Origin: Siderastrea siderea
Lineage: Eukaryota > Cnidaria > Anthozoa > Scleractinia > Rhizangiidae
Assembly (NCBI GenBank): GCA_964030785.1
Contig: OZ034967.1
Location: 53,349,533-53,413,532 of the forward strand
DNA length: 64,000 nt
Direction of reading: 5' to 3'
Every line of letters starts with the position of its first letter. Position 1 is the stretch's first letter. The notes beneath the pieces are model-generated. The model did no database searches and had not been told where the DNA came from. It saw only the letters and a program-made list of their open reading frames with translations. Positions 34,660 to 43,104 of the stretch are shown piece after piece. A program made the translations under genes and the position numbers.

Positions 34660-34986
34660 TTATTGGTGTTCATGTAAGAACTTTGTATGATTGCTCAATG
34701 TTTCCGATGACTTGAATTTTCTGGAACATTTTTTGCATTTTATTCTCACACCCTGGAAATAAAGTATGATTTCTTTAATGATTTCATCATAATCGTTGCT
34801 GACTAATATTTTATAATTGTTGTTTTCATACCCTTGGAGCATCATCTTCTGTTCTTCTGAAAGCTTACCATTACCAGTTGGTGTTTTAAATTCGATTGCA
34901 AAAGCTGTGTACTTCAAATGCATATTTCCAATGAATAGATCACAAGCTCCCTTTTGATAACCCATGTTGTATGATTTTATTCTCAT
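34660..34986 (-). CDS. VRR-NUC/PD-(D/E)XK nuclease part with C-terminal C2H2-like finger (frame broken from BRO-N part)
   Basis: 108 residues from the first ATG, but the open frame continues upstream without ATG to about 35033. There it meets the last codons of the BRO-N ORF in another frame. GACDLFI followed by FAIEFKTP is the D...ExK core of VRR-NUC nucleases, and a C2H2-like finger (CKKCSRKF...H...H) ends the protein. I infer that the two ORFs were once one BRO-N/VRR-NUC gene, now separated by a one-base frame change near 35022-35035. The role in the element is unknown; a DNA-processing enzyme is plausible. Confidence 0.7.
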   Translation of the reverse strand: MRIKSYNMGYQKGACDLFIGNMHLKYTAFAIEFKTPTGNGKLSEEQKMMLQGYENNNYKILVSNDYDEIIKEIILYFQGVRIKCKKCSRKFKSSETLSNHTKFLHEHQ

Positions 34987-35021
34987 GTTACCATTAATTT
35001 GGTTTTCACCTAATGTTGGGA

Positions 35022-35555
35022 TTAGGATTGCTTTAGGAAGTTGACTACCTTTTTATGTAAATCATATTCTGTGTTGATATTGAATGTCAGCATTTTGTAT
35101 GGCCTGTTGTTGAATTCATACTTACCGGTTTTTCTGATTGATGGTAAAACCTTTTTTGTTACCCAACGTTTGAATTCTTTCGCTTTATCCATTTTGGATC
35201 TCAATATTAGGCTGTATAGTCCGGATTCATTTATATAAATAGTGTTTCCGGTGTTCCATGTTAAAGGTAACGATTCGTTACCCCTGGATTTGAGCCTCTT
35301 AAGTGAACATTTATCTTCAGAATCAACATGTTTGAAAATCGTGTTTCCGGTGTTCCCAGTCAGGGGGGACGAATCGTCCCCCCTGGATTTGAGCCTCTTA
35401 AGTGAACATTTATCTTCAGAATCAACATGTTTGAAAATTGCTTTCTTGGTATCTTCATATCCCAAAATGTCGGCAACAGTTTTACCACGGAACCATATGT
35501 CATCATCCTTTTTGATAATATTCAGTTTTTTTCCTTCATAAGTGAAAATTTCCAT
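35022..35555 (-). CDS. BRO-N domain protein with internal tandem duplication
   Basis: 177 residues. The N-terminus (FTYEGKKLNIIKKDDDIWFRG, then a VADILGY segment) and INESGLYSLILRSK...FKRWVTKKVLPSIRKTG match the BRO N-terminal DNA-binding domain common in insect and large DNA viruses. A segment of about 34 residues (from IFKHVDSEDKC to NTGNTI) occurs twice in a row; the DNA duplication covers about 102 bp at 35235-35440. The C-terminal residues are the beginning of a nuclease domain that continues in a different frame in the next ORF downstream. The ATG follows AATAGATACAT. Confidence 0.85.
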   Translation of the reverse strand: MEIFTYEGKKLNIIKKDDDIWFRGKTVADILGYEDTKKAIFKHVDSEDKCSLKRLKSRGDDSSPLTGNTGNTIFKHVDSEDKCSLKRLKSRGNESLPLTWNTGNTIYINESGLYSLILRSKMDKAKEFKRWVTKKVLPSIRKTGKYEFNNRPYKMLTFNINTEYDLHKKVVNFLKQS

Positions 35556-35699
35556 ATGTATCTATTAATGCTATATATTATTTTCTGTTTAAATCAGATA
35601 GCCAGAAACAATTATATTTTTGGCTACCAAAAGCAAATAAACAGTATATACTGTATCAATCGATATAATATATGTTAGATAATATTTGCTTAAATCATT

Positions 35700-36635
35700 T
35701 TATATATCCTTCAAGTCCTTGAACGGTATCCAACTGTTGAATTCATCACTATACCCCTTCCACTTAACCAAAGCTTGCTTCTTTTTATAATCTCTCCGAA
35801 TGACTTTATCGATTCTGAATACCTCTTGTGTAGCTTTAAGCAATTCGGGTTCATAGAAACTCCCTTGAATGTCTTCATCTCTGAGATCCTTCAGTCTGTA
35901 AGTGACAGGAACAGTGGATTGGATTTCATCAACTGTAAAAACTTCCTCAGACCAATTTGGTGTATAGCCCTTATCAAACACATTTCGTTTATACTTACTT
36001 ATTCTGACCTTATCACCAACTTTAAATTTAGGTTTCTGTTTTGATGTTTCCATATCACCGTATAGATTAAAGTAAACAGTCCCTTCATTCTTCTTTTTAC
36101 TGGCTTCTGTTGGCGTCATCTTTGTGCTTGAATGTCTGGTGTTGTTATACTGTTTCACTAATTTGGGTAGCATGTCAAGATACTGTGTATTACCTTGAAC
36201 AGTAAACTGCTTCCACATTTTGGACTTGATTGTTCTGTTCCATCGTTCGCATACGCTACTTTTCTCCTCATTCTCAGTTGAGTACAAGGTTATTTTATTC
36301 TTATCAAGTAGTTCCTTAACATGTTTGTTGTAATACTCCTTGCCTTTGTCTGTCCAAAGATATTGTGGTTTACGTCCCTCTTTGAATATTTTTTTAAAAG
36401 CATTCATAACGGTTTCACCCTTTTTATCTTTTAATGGGACGATCCAACCGTATTTAGAGAATACATCTAAAACCATAAGAAGATATCTGTAGCCAGCGTT
36501 CCATCGACTGAATTTTTGCATCTCAACGATATCTGAACACCATGTCTCGTCAATATGGTTTACAATTACCCGCCGCCGGGTGAAGTTACGCTTTATCGGT
36601 TTATGAAGCTCATCAGCTAATTTTTCTTGCCAGTT
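35700..36635 (-). CDS. retroviral-type integrase with chromodomain (start codon not evident)
   Basis: This is the DDE integrase that inserts the Polinton. The first ATG is at 36521 and gives 273 residues, but clear integrase sequence (LHKPIKRNF, HIDETW, CSDIVE) continues in frame for about 38 codons further upstream with no ATG. The first catalytic Asp (in CSDIVE, about 36531-36533) lies in that upstream part, so a product from 36521 would lack it. The second Asp is in WTDKGKEY (Asp58 from the ATG) and the Glu in CERWNRTIK (Glu92). A chromodomain (VFRIDKVIRR...ALVKWKGYSDEFNSWIPF) ends the protein. The upstream part overlaps the end of the PLA2-like gene by about 19 bp. The start may be lost or non-standard. 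Confidence 0.9.
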   Translation of the reverse strand, partial: NWQEKLADELHKPIKRNFTRRRVIVNHIDETWCSDIVEMQKFSRWNAGYRYLLMVLDVFSKYGWIVPLKDKKGETVMNAFKKIFKEGRKPQYLWTDKGKEYYNKHVKELLDKNKITLYSTENEEKSSVCERWNRTIKSKMWKQFTVQGNTQYLDMLPKLVKQYNNTRHSSTKMTPTEASKKKNEGTVYFNLYGDMETSKQKPKFKVGDKVRISKYKRNVFDKGYTPNWSEEVFTVDEIQSTVPVTYRLKDLRDEDIQGSFYEPELLKATQEVFRIDKVIRRDYKKKQALVKWKGYSDEFNSWIPFKDLKDI

Positions 36636-37249
36636 TGCTTCACTCGACGGCCTTTCACGTTTTTTGTCTTCCTTTGTTTGACACCAAGACCCAGTTTCTG
36701 CTTTGTATTAATCAAGAACCGAGCAGTTTGTCCCCATTTTGGCATTTCCCCATAAGGTATTTCATCTAATGACTTAACCATTTTCTTGTCACATTCACCC
36801 TTGTTTTTCCCCATGTCATAACAAATATCATGATAAGCTGCTATTTCATCCACTTTATTGAGGGGTTTCACATTCCACTTGGTGACCTTGCCAGTATTTT
36901 TATCGTACTGAAGCTGCTCTTCCAGCGGATTATACGGACCTAAATATTTATACTTTCCAGGAGTCCATCCAGCTTTTGGTTTTGGTATTTTCCCAATTAG
37001 TTTATGTATATCAACACCAGCACCATCCAAATCCTTTCTGTCGGTTTTATACTTTCTATTTGGTCTGATTTTGGTTGATAATTGATCAAGAGCTTGACTT
37101 CCGACATTTTGAAACATTGGATTCAACTTATCCAGAGCATAATCGATAGCCTTTTTCTGCAGTTTTGGGTTTCTCAAGGCTTCTGATCCATAATATCTTC
37201 CCATTTCAACTGCCTTTTTGCCGAGCCAAGGAATACCGTGGTGAATCAA
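36617..37249 (-). CDS. PLA2-like (parvovirus VP1-type) virion protein
   Basis: About 210 residues in the open frame. The calcium-loop-like YKYLGPYNPLE and the catalytic-type HD in DEIAAYHDICYD have the arrangement of the phospholipase A2 domain in parvovirus VP1, where it breaches endosomal membranes during entry. I infer a similar virion role here. The frame has no ATG near its 5' end: the first is at 37204, and conserved-looking sequence continues upstream to about 37310, overlapping the zinc-ribbon ORF in another frame. It is therefore either a frameshifted fusion with that ORF or uses an unusual start. The C-terminus is basic and overlaps the integrase 5' region. Confidence 0.75.
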   Translation of the reverse strand: MIHHGIPWLGKKAVEMGRYYGSEALRNPKLQKKAIDYALDKLNPMFQNVGSQALDQLSTKIRPNRKYKTDRKDLDGAGVDIHKLIGKIPKPKAGWTPGKYKYLGPYNPLEEQLQYDKNTGKVTKWNVKPLNKVDEIAAYHDICYDMGKNKGECDKKMVKSLDEIPYGEMPKWGQTARFLINTKQKLGLGVKQRKTKNVKGRRVKQTGKKN

Positions 37250-37278
37250 TAAATCAGTACCAGTTGATGCTACTGTAT

Positions 37279-37464
37279 CTAGTATGCCCGCCCCTTTCGA
37301 CGGGCTAACCCGTTTCCCGCCTGTTTGACGAATTTCGTCTTAGTGATTCCGCATTCAGAGCATTTGCATTTAAGCATAAGCCTCCCATTCTTAGCCTTTT
37401 CATATCTTTCACTCCCAGGTACACATTCTGTGACCTTCTTTTGTTTCACGCAATAAGATTTCAT
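37279..37464 (-). CDS. small basic zinc-ribbon protein (DUF5679-like)
   Basis: 61 residues. YCVKQKK...TEC and CKCSECGITKTKF give a two-knuckle zinc ribbon like DUF5679 proteins found in several DNA viruses and Polintons. The basic end (GNGLARRKGRAY) may bind DNA. The ATG follows CTAATCATATTATAT, the element's usual start motif. The last codons overlap the upstream open frame of the PLA2-like gene, which suggests the two may originally have been one protein. Confidence 0.75.
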   Translation of the reverse strand: MKSYCVKQKKVTECVPGSERYEKAKNGRLMLKCKCSECGITKTKFVKQAGNGLARRKGRAY

Positions 37465-37475
37465 ATATAATATGA

Positions 37476-37950
37476 TTAGATATTTTTGAAATACCGTGCT
37501 AGAAACCTCTCATTCTTCATTGTATCATATATATCAAATACCTGAAGCAGATCAAAATATGATTTACCCTTATTCATCTCATTCAAAAAGTACAGACAGA
37601 AATATCCACATATTGTCGTCAGTAAATTTTGTATTTGATTGTTCTGATGAAGCAATGTTAAGTTCTTCTTTTTAGCGTGATTGACCATTTCTTGGAAGGG
37701 GGGCAAACCAAAACTATCAAAGTAATTGATGACGTTATCTTTGACATATGTTGACACCCAATGGCTACCGCTCATATAACTCGGTTCAAGATTGTAAATG
37801 AATAGAGCCTGTCTATGATTGTGAGGAACATTTTCATCTCGAGACAGAACATCTTTGATTGGGATATTCAGATATTTACACCATTTTATTAAATCATAAT
37901 TGCTTAATGGGACATTCTTATGGAATTTCGGTTTTACAATAGAATGTTTA
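37476..37950 (-). CDS. adenain-like cysteine protease (start codon not evident)
   Basis: The maturation protease of adenovirus and Polinton virions. From the first ATG (37775) there are 99 residues starting just before the catalytic His (GSHWV). VINYFDSFGLPP supplies the acidic residue, and ICGYFCLYFLNEM holds the catalytic Cys region. The frame stays open upstream for about 58 further codons with protease-like sequence (WCKYLNIPIKDVLSRDENVPH) but no ATG, and reaches the end of the minor virion protein gene. Length from 37950 agrees better with adenain homologues than the 99-residue product. The likely cause is a frame change at the A-run near 38012-38023, or an unrecognised start. Confidence 0.88.
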
Positions 37951-38781
37951 GAAGAGGGACGTTTTTGAATGGTGAGTTCTTGCCCAATAGTAGACCGTTG
38001 CCCTTTTTGGGAGCTTTTTTTTTTTAGTCCCCATACCTAATGTTTGATCAGACCAATTTCCATAAAAAGGTGGAGTTCTATACATTGGGACTAACAAACC
38101 ACCATCTTGATTGTTAACAGTAGTTGGATTTGGTATAGATCTGGGTGGTCTTTGTTTCGGTTGACCCATCTGAGGGGCACCTTTACCAGTCATCTTCTTT
38201 ATTGCCTCAATAGCTAAAGGGACTCCAATTGATGCAAGAAGAGTACCTAAGAAACCACCTGTTTGTACTTTAGTCGGTTTTATATGAACACCAGAGCCTG
38301 TTTGTAGAGCATTTAATGTATCCTTCTTTTGTTTGGTTGTCAAAAGATGTTTATATGCTATCAACTGATCGATTTTATTTTGTGGTATGAGAAACCCACC
38401 AGTTTGAACACCTTTTCCAGATATCTTCTTAACAATCTGAGATGCTCCTTCACTAGCTGCTCCAGCTAAAGCCGACAATCCAAGAGTCTTAGCAATCGTT
38501 GGAACAAAAGTTCTCCCAAGCGCCAGAACTGTAGACAGAAGAGATCCACCTAATTGCTTTCGAATGTTTGTTTTAGAAAGTTTAATGTCCATTCCCTTTT
38601 TCAATTTTCTATTTTTTTCCAATCGCTTAACTATATTCTGAGGTACATACAGAGTATCATTCCCAGATAGAGAGTCCTTCGTGAGCCTTAGAACTATTGT
38701 TTCTCTTTTATGATACGCGTTACTAAGATTCTTTTTTTGGTTTAGTGATAAACTAACTTTAATTTCGTATAGTTGTGTCAT
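37948..38781 (-). CDS. minor virion protein with repeated adenain-type cleavage sites (pVI/pX-like)
   Basis: 277 residues. The N-terminal 95 residues form a small basic domain. The rest is a chain of Gly-rich, membrane-active-looking segments (LGRTFVPTIAKTLGLSALAGAASEG) separated by QLGGS, VQTGGF (twice), LQTGSG and NQDGGL. These resemble adenain cleavage sites (hydrophobic-x-Gly-x before Gly), so the protein is probably cut by the protease encoded next to it. The last about 20 residues after an 11-A run look unrelated to the rest, which suggests a frame change there. The ATG follows CTAACATATATTAT. Confidence 0.75.
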   Translation of the reverse strand: MTQLYEIKVSLSLNQKKNLSNAYHKRETIVLRLTKDSLSGNDTLYVPQNIVKRLEKNRKLKKGMDIKLSKTNIRKQLGGSLLSTVLALGRTFVPTIAKTLGLSALAGAASEGASQIVKKISGKGVQTGGFLIPQNKIDQLIAYKHLLTTKQKKDTLNALQTGSGVHIKPTKVQTGGFLGTLLASIGVPLAIEAIKKMTGKGAPQMGQPKQRPPRSIPNPTTVNNQDGGLLVPMYRTPPFYGNWSDQTLGMGTKKKKLPKRATVYYWARTHHSKTSLF

Positions 38782-38855
38782 ATAATATATGTTAGATAAA
38801 TTCTCTTTTAAAAAACATATTCATTTAAATTTTCATCGATGTAACGCTTATTTAT

Positions 38856-40145
38856 TTAAACTATCATCAATTCGTTCCCAACTGTCTTTACTACAACCTC
38901 ACTCTCGTAAAATACGATGCTATGAGCTCGGACGTTTGCTGCCGGGGCTACATTGAGACGATAATGGAGAATCAACTGTTTAGGATCTCTCGTCACTACC
39001 TCTTTCTGATATGACAAATCGAAATACAATAATCCATACAAACTAGTGAAATTGGAAACATTAAGCTGTGTTCCTGAATTGTAATCGTTCTTACGAAATG
39101 CATATGACATGAGATCATTAAATATCCGTATTTTAGAGTGACTATCATATTCGAGCTCTGGGTAAAATGTATTGTTTCCGTATTCTAAACGGCAGCTTGA
39201 GAGAGAGCTATTAGCGTCAGCGGCATTCAACTTGAAAGTGTCAAACAAATACGGACTCCTCTCTGCTTCATCATTATTTGCTCCGTCTGTCCGCTGGAGA
39301 TATATAAAAACGTGTTTAACGTTGTCGATAGCTGGACTGATTTGAAACATATTCTGAATAGCTCTGGTATTTGCTGACTGATTGTAGAGATCTCGCATAT
39401 ATGTCCAGGTTGTTGGCTTAAGAAACTCCGAAACGAAATTACTATACATGCTGTCTTTTGGGATTAATCTAGGGAGCCAAAGATACAATCTCTTTACTAC
39501 AACACGACCACCGTCTGTGCCATTTGCCATGTGAATCAGTTCACTGTCTTCGTTAAATGTAAGTTCAATTGTAAGCTGCATCGGAGGCAACATTTTTCTT
39601 TCTAGCTCTTGAAAAAAGCTGTATCTGTTTAAGGGAATCATTTCGTTAATACTCTTAGCTCCTCCACCACCGTTGTTTTGTGCTGCTTGGGTTAAAATAC
39701 GACGGGCTTCGAAACCTGTGTTTGTATTTGCTGTTGTATCATCAGTATCAAGATACCAGAACGAATTCTTCCCAACAGATCTACTAAAATCATCACTGTA
39801 TTCAAGGAGATTTTTAACATTCGTTATTCGATGCAAATTATCACTCTCATACACAATTTTGCCTGAAGATTTGATAACCATATGTCTGATTAGACTATGA
39901 GATCCGTTTATCATAGTTATGCGATCTGCTGCAGCATATCCAGTACCATCTGCCTTTTTTTGAAGCTCTTTAGTTACTTCGAAATACTCATTAAAAAAAT
40001 CGAACATAGTCGACCTATCGTTGATTGTGAATCTGTAACCTGTCTTTTTCTGGCTTTGATTGTTAGCAGGTTGCTCAATGACATTATCCAAATGGAAACG
40101 AACGTATTCATATCTTTGTAAATTATCACTTGTTCTGAAACTCAT
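38856..40145 (-). CDS. major capsid protein, double jelly-roll type
   Basis: 429 residues. It is the right length and has the familiar Polinton MCP end (RAHSIVFYESEVVVKTVGNELMIV-type; here 409-429). It also has the N-terminal pattern with NEYFEV, NGSHSLIRHMVIKSSGKIVYE and MLPPMQLTIELTF. The double jelly-roll fold cannot be proven by eye, but the match to Polinton capsid proteins is strong. It would build the icosahedral shell. The start motif is CTAAACTACTCATATAAATG. It lies between the minor virion protein and a small basic protein, the usual place for capsid genes. Confidence 0.92.
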   Translation of the reverse strand: MSFRTSDNLQRYEYVRFHLDNVIEQPANNQSQKKTGYRFTINDRSTMFDFFNEYFEVTKELQKKADGTGYAAADRITMINGSHSLIRHMVIKSSGKIVYESDNLHRITNVKNLLEYSDDFSRSVGKNSFWYLDTDDTTANTNTGFEARRILTQAAQNNGGGGAKSINEMIPLNRYSFFQELERKMLPPMQLTIELTFNEDSELIHMANGTDGGRVVVKRLYLWLPRLIPKDSMYSNFVSEFLKPTTWTYMRDLYNQSANTRAIQNMFQISPAIDNVKHVFIYLQRTDGANNDEAERSPYLFDTFKLNAADANSSLSSCRLEYGNNTFYPELEYDSHSKIRIFNDLMSYAFRKNDYNSGTQLNVSNFTSLYGLLYFDLSYQKEVVTRDPKQLILHYRLNVAPAANVRAHSIVFYESEVVVKTVGNELMIV

Positions 40146-40176
40146 TTATATGAGTAGTTTAGATAAAATTCACTTT

Positions 40177-40539
40177 TTAATAACCAGTACCAGATATAAG
40201 TCTATTCAGAATCATGTTGTAGTCTTCTTGTTTTGGTTTAGTAGGTTTGGTTGGTTTCATGCTTTTATTCATTGATTGTTTAGTTGAACCATGTAATTTT
40301 CTCATAATAAGCTCTCCGCTTTTTTCAGCTGCTTTTTTTCCCAGTTTGTCTCCAGCATGTGAAATACCAGATTCTAGCGCTTTTTTGGCAAATGGTTTTA
40401 AAACCATTTCTGGAACTTTACTTAACACCCTTCCAACTGGTTTGAATATGTTATCAACAATAATCCCAGATCCTTTATGCTTATACACAAAACGACCTAG
40501 TTTCGGGTGATAAATTCGCTTGTATTCATACGACGACAT
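40177..40539 (-). CDS. small basic virion-type protein with an amphipathic middle
   Basis: 120 residues, rich in Lys. YHPKLGRFVYKHKGSG is followed by a long potential amphipathic helix (about 30-85) and a KPTKPTKPKQ spacer. I do not recognise the family for certain; the position between capsid genes and the composition suggest a core or minor capsid component. The ATG follows CTAACTAATAGTTATAT, matching the other structural genes. Confidence 0.75.
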   Translation of the reverse strand: MSSYEYKRIYHPKLGRFVYKHKGSGIIVDNIFKPVGRVLSKVPEMVLKPFAKKALESGISHAGDKLGKKAAEKSGELIMRKLHGSTKQSMNKSMKPTKPTKPKQEDYNMILNRLISGTGY

Positions 40540-40557
40540 ATATAACTATTAGTTAGA

Positions 40558-41319
40558 TTAATCTCTCTTCTCTCTTAAAATCAAACTGAATGAAGTGTCA
40601 CTATGATTAAGATCTATAATTCTTCGTTTGCCATCTGTTATATATATCCGAATTTTATTGATCGTATTTTTATTACATGGGTTGTACTGAACTCGCCGAG
40701 GCTCTTGTGTGAAACTATAACTCGGGGTGAGAGTTGAGGTACTGAAACTATATATAATATCTGACTCTTCACCATCGACAAGACTGTCACTTATCAAATC
40801 ACAATGAACATTCAATATTTCTCTGTCTTGTGAGAGATTAGGAATGTAATCTCCCACATTTACACTACTTGTTAGAATCTTTTTATTGAAACCAATAAGA
40901 TCATTAAAATTACTTTGAGTGAGATCTAATCTGTAATTTGAGGCTAGTGTTATTATTGTCCTGAATACAGTATCGTTAAACTCCAGAGTGATTGGATATT
41001 GAGGGTTTGATGATGCCCCTGTTTTTGTTTTTTCTTTGATTAAATTGTCAAAATCAATGTAATTCCATACTCCAGGGTTGAATATAATTTCCGTCCAATT
41101 AGTACCACTATCTGTTGAATATCTGATTTTCTGATTATCAAGTTCCCTTGTCACATTAAACCAAGTGAATGACATCGAAATGATTCGATCTAGGCCGATT
41201 TCATATTGTCTGTTTGAATCCAGTATTATCGGATTACTGTATTTGATTGTGAAATCCGATGGTTTATTACCACTTATACCTTTGACGATATGACTGGATA
41301 ATACAAGTTGTCTATTCAT
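40558..41319 (-). CDS. minor capsid (penton-like) protein, single jelly-roll type
   Basis: 253 residues with an all-beta look, starting MNRQLVLSS. FNVTRELDNQKIRYS, DFDNLIKEKTK, YRLDLTQSNFNDLIGF and the final IIDLNHSDTSFSLILRE are characteristic of Polinton penton proteins, which close the five-fold vertices. The length is typical. The start context CTAAACTAATCATATAAATG is almost the same as that of the major capsid gene. Confidence 0.88.
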   Translation of the reverse strand: MNRQLVLSSHIVKGISGNKPSDFTIKYSNPIILDSNRQYEIGLDRIISMSFTWFNVTRELDNQKIRYSTDSGTNWTEIIFNPGVWNYIDFDNLIKEKTKTGASSNPQYPITLEFNDTVFRTIITLASNYRLDLTQSNFNDLIGFNKKILTSSVNVGDYIPNLSQDREILNVHCDLISDSLVDGEESDIIYSFSTSTLTPSYSFTQEPRRVQYNPCNKNTINKIRIYITDGKRRIIDLNHSDTSFSLILREKRD

Positions 41320-41327
41320 TTATATGA

Positions 41328-42323
41328 TTAGTTTAGACTAAAATAGTTTTTGTATATTTTGTTGTATTGTGGCTTATTGAGTATTGAATTTCTCAACAAG
41401 ATGTCAAGAAGAGCGACACCTGTATTCCGTAGTTCGATGCTATTATTACCAGCAACCTTTGATCCGATAATCAGCTCAAGCTTTTTCATCATTTCTGTCG
41501 GATTGTTGAAAAACATTACCTGTCCACCTTTTTTTGTTTTTTTCTTCAAACCAGACCCTTGAATATTTTTTATTTTTTGATTGTTGTAATTGATATAATC
41601 ATTTAGAACCTTTCTTGTATCTTGAATAATTTTTCTTCGATATTGAGCCTCAGCTTCAGTCATTAAACCCCTATTTAATTTTTTAGTGATATCACTCCAA
41701 TAGCCAGTTAGTTTAAAACGTTGATCTTTAGCATTTTTCAAGATTTTGTTCAGATAAGATTTCCTCTTTTTGTTATTCATATCTTCTTGTTGAAGTCGTA
41801 ATTCAATATCATCATAATTCGGTATTTGAAGTTCATCCAAAACTTGATTTATTCTATCCTCTTCAAGAATTTCGTAATCAGGTGTTTCTTCTTCTTCGTA
41901 TTCAGGTGGAAGATCTTCTGGTTCATACATGTATTCTGGATCTACATACATTTGTTTTTTACCTGATGCTAAATCCTCAAGGACATCTTCATAAGATGGA
42001 GGTTTTGGAACTATCTGTTTCTCGTTTTCAGGTAAAACAGGTTGATCAAACAAATCGTCCAATCCATAATCAGGCACTTCATCATCAATAGCTATTCCAT
42101 AATCTGGAACAGGTCGCTTTTTCTTTGGTAATCTTCTCAACGGTGCTTTTGGGGCTGTAAGTTCCTTTAACTCAGATGTTATAGGTTTGAAAAGTTTCTC
42201 TGCCTCAATTTCACCCATTTGATCAGATATCGTTTTTTGTTTTATTGTCTCTCTTACTGTGTTAATCTTTTTACCAAGCTCGGATCGTTTCTCAGCCATT
42301 TCTTTCCATTTGAGTAAACTCAT
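41328..42323 (-). CDS. virion-associated protein with PPxY-like motifs
   Basis: 331 residues. The acidic middle (about 70-170) contains PPSYEDV and PPEYEEE, both of the PPxY type that recruits Nedd4-family WW domains, plus PVPDYG and IPNYDD variants. The C-terminal third is basic and helical after IQGSGLKKK and KKGGQV, which look like adenain cleavage sites. Adenovirus protein VI also combines a protease site with PPSY, so a comparable role in particle transport or release is plausible, though sequence homology is not visible. It is the first gene of the minus-strand structural block, divergent from the ATPase gene. Confidence 0.75.
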   Translation of the reverse strand: MSLLKWKEMAEKRSELGKKINTVRETIKQKTISDQMGEIEAEKLFKPITSELKELTAPKAPLRRLPKKKRPVPDYGIAIDDEVPDYGLDDLFDQPVLPENEKQIVPKPPSYEDVLEDLASGKKQMYVDPEYMYEPEDLPPEYEEEETPDYEILEEDRINQVLDELQIPNYDDIELRLQQEDMNNKKRKSYLNKILKNAKDQRFKLTGYWSDITKKLNRGLMTEAEAQYRRKIIQDTRKVLNDYINYNNQKIKNIQGSGLKKKTKKGGQVMFFNNPTEMMKKLELIIGSKVAGNNSIELRNTGVALLDILLRNSILNKPQYNKIYKNYFSLN

Positions 42324-42451
42324 TATATCATTTGTTTACATAAAATTTCGTATTTTGTTCGGAAAAATTAGGGTTATCATATATAAAAACGCTCGCATAG
42401 CGAGTCGCATAGCGTGTCGTCATGCGATAAAATTGTATAACATATTATCAT
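42324..42451. promoter_or_regulatory. divergent promoter region between structural and packaging genes
   Basis: 128 bp separate the ATGs of two divergent genes. An unusual GC-rich patch at 42391-42428 has the palindrome CTCGCATAGCGAG and a repeated CGCATAGCG. The rest is AT-rich, with ATATAA on both sides near the ATGs. Confidence 0.6.
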
Positions 42452-43093
42452 ATGAAGATTCAAAATTACGACATTCAAGATGATGAAAGCAACGATTTTG
42501 TTCAATTAAAGAGTTTCATGCCAAACCGATGTTTTAGGATGCTTATTTGTGCTCCCTCTGGTGGTGGTAAAACTAACCTTCTGCTTGATATGATATACAG
42601 GCTCTTATACTTTGATAAAATATATCTTTACGCTCGCAATCTCCAACAAAGCAAATATAAGCATCTGTTGAAATCTCTTGAACCAATATCAAAAGAGGTC
42701 GGTTATGACGTAATCGAAGCAAGTAACGATGAAATCATCCCTCTGACAGATTTGTCTGATGAAAACCAAAAATTAATCATATTTGATGACTATTTGAATA
42801 CAGGTAAGAAAAATGACGAACGGATACGAGACTACTTCACCAATTCAAGAAATAAAAATTGTTGTTGTATATATTTGAGTCAAAGCTATTACGGAACCGA
42901 TAAAACAATAAGACTGAATAGTTCACATTTTTGTGTTTTTGATTTTCCTTCTATAAACGAGCAATCGATGATTTGCCGAGAACTGAACATAAATAAATCA
43001 GATTATCAGAAAGCTACTAAGGATCCATATAGTTTTTTGTATGTTGATAAGGTCAAAAAAAAGGTAGCCCGAAATTTCGACGAAAAAATCTAA
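42452..43093 (+). CDS. genome-packaging ATPase (FtsK/HerA superfamily, A32-like)
   Basis: 213 residues. Walker A is APSGGGKTNL (34-43) and Walker B is LIIFDD (108-113), followed by the sensor-like segment CCCIYLSQSYY. This size and motif order are those of the Polinton/poxvirus A32 packaging ATPase that drives DNA into the capsid. First gene of the plus-strand block. Its TAA stop codon lies within the start motif of the next gene. Confidence 0.95.
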   Translation: MKIQNYDIQDDESNDFVQLKSFMPNRCFRMLICAPSGGGKTNLLLDMIYRLLYFDKIYLYARNLQQSKYKHLLKSLEPISKEVGYDVIEASNDEIIPLTDLSDENQKLIIFDDYLNTGKKNDERIRDYFTNSRNKNCCCIYLSQSYYGTDKTIRLNSSHFCVFDFPSINEQSMICRELNINKSDYQKATKDPYSFLYVDKVKKKVARNFDEKI

Positions 43094-43104
43094 ACTAATA
43101 TTAT

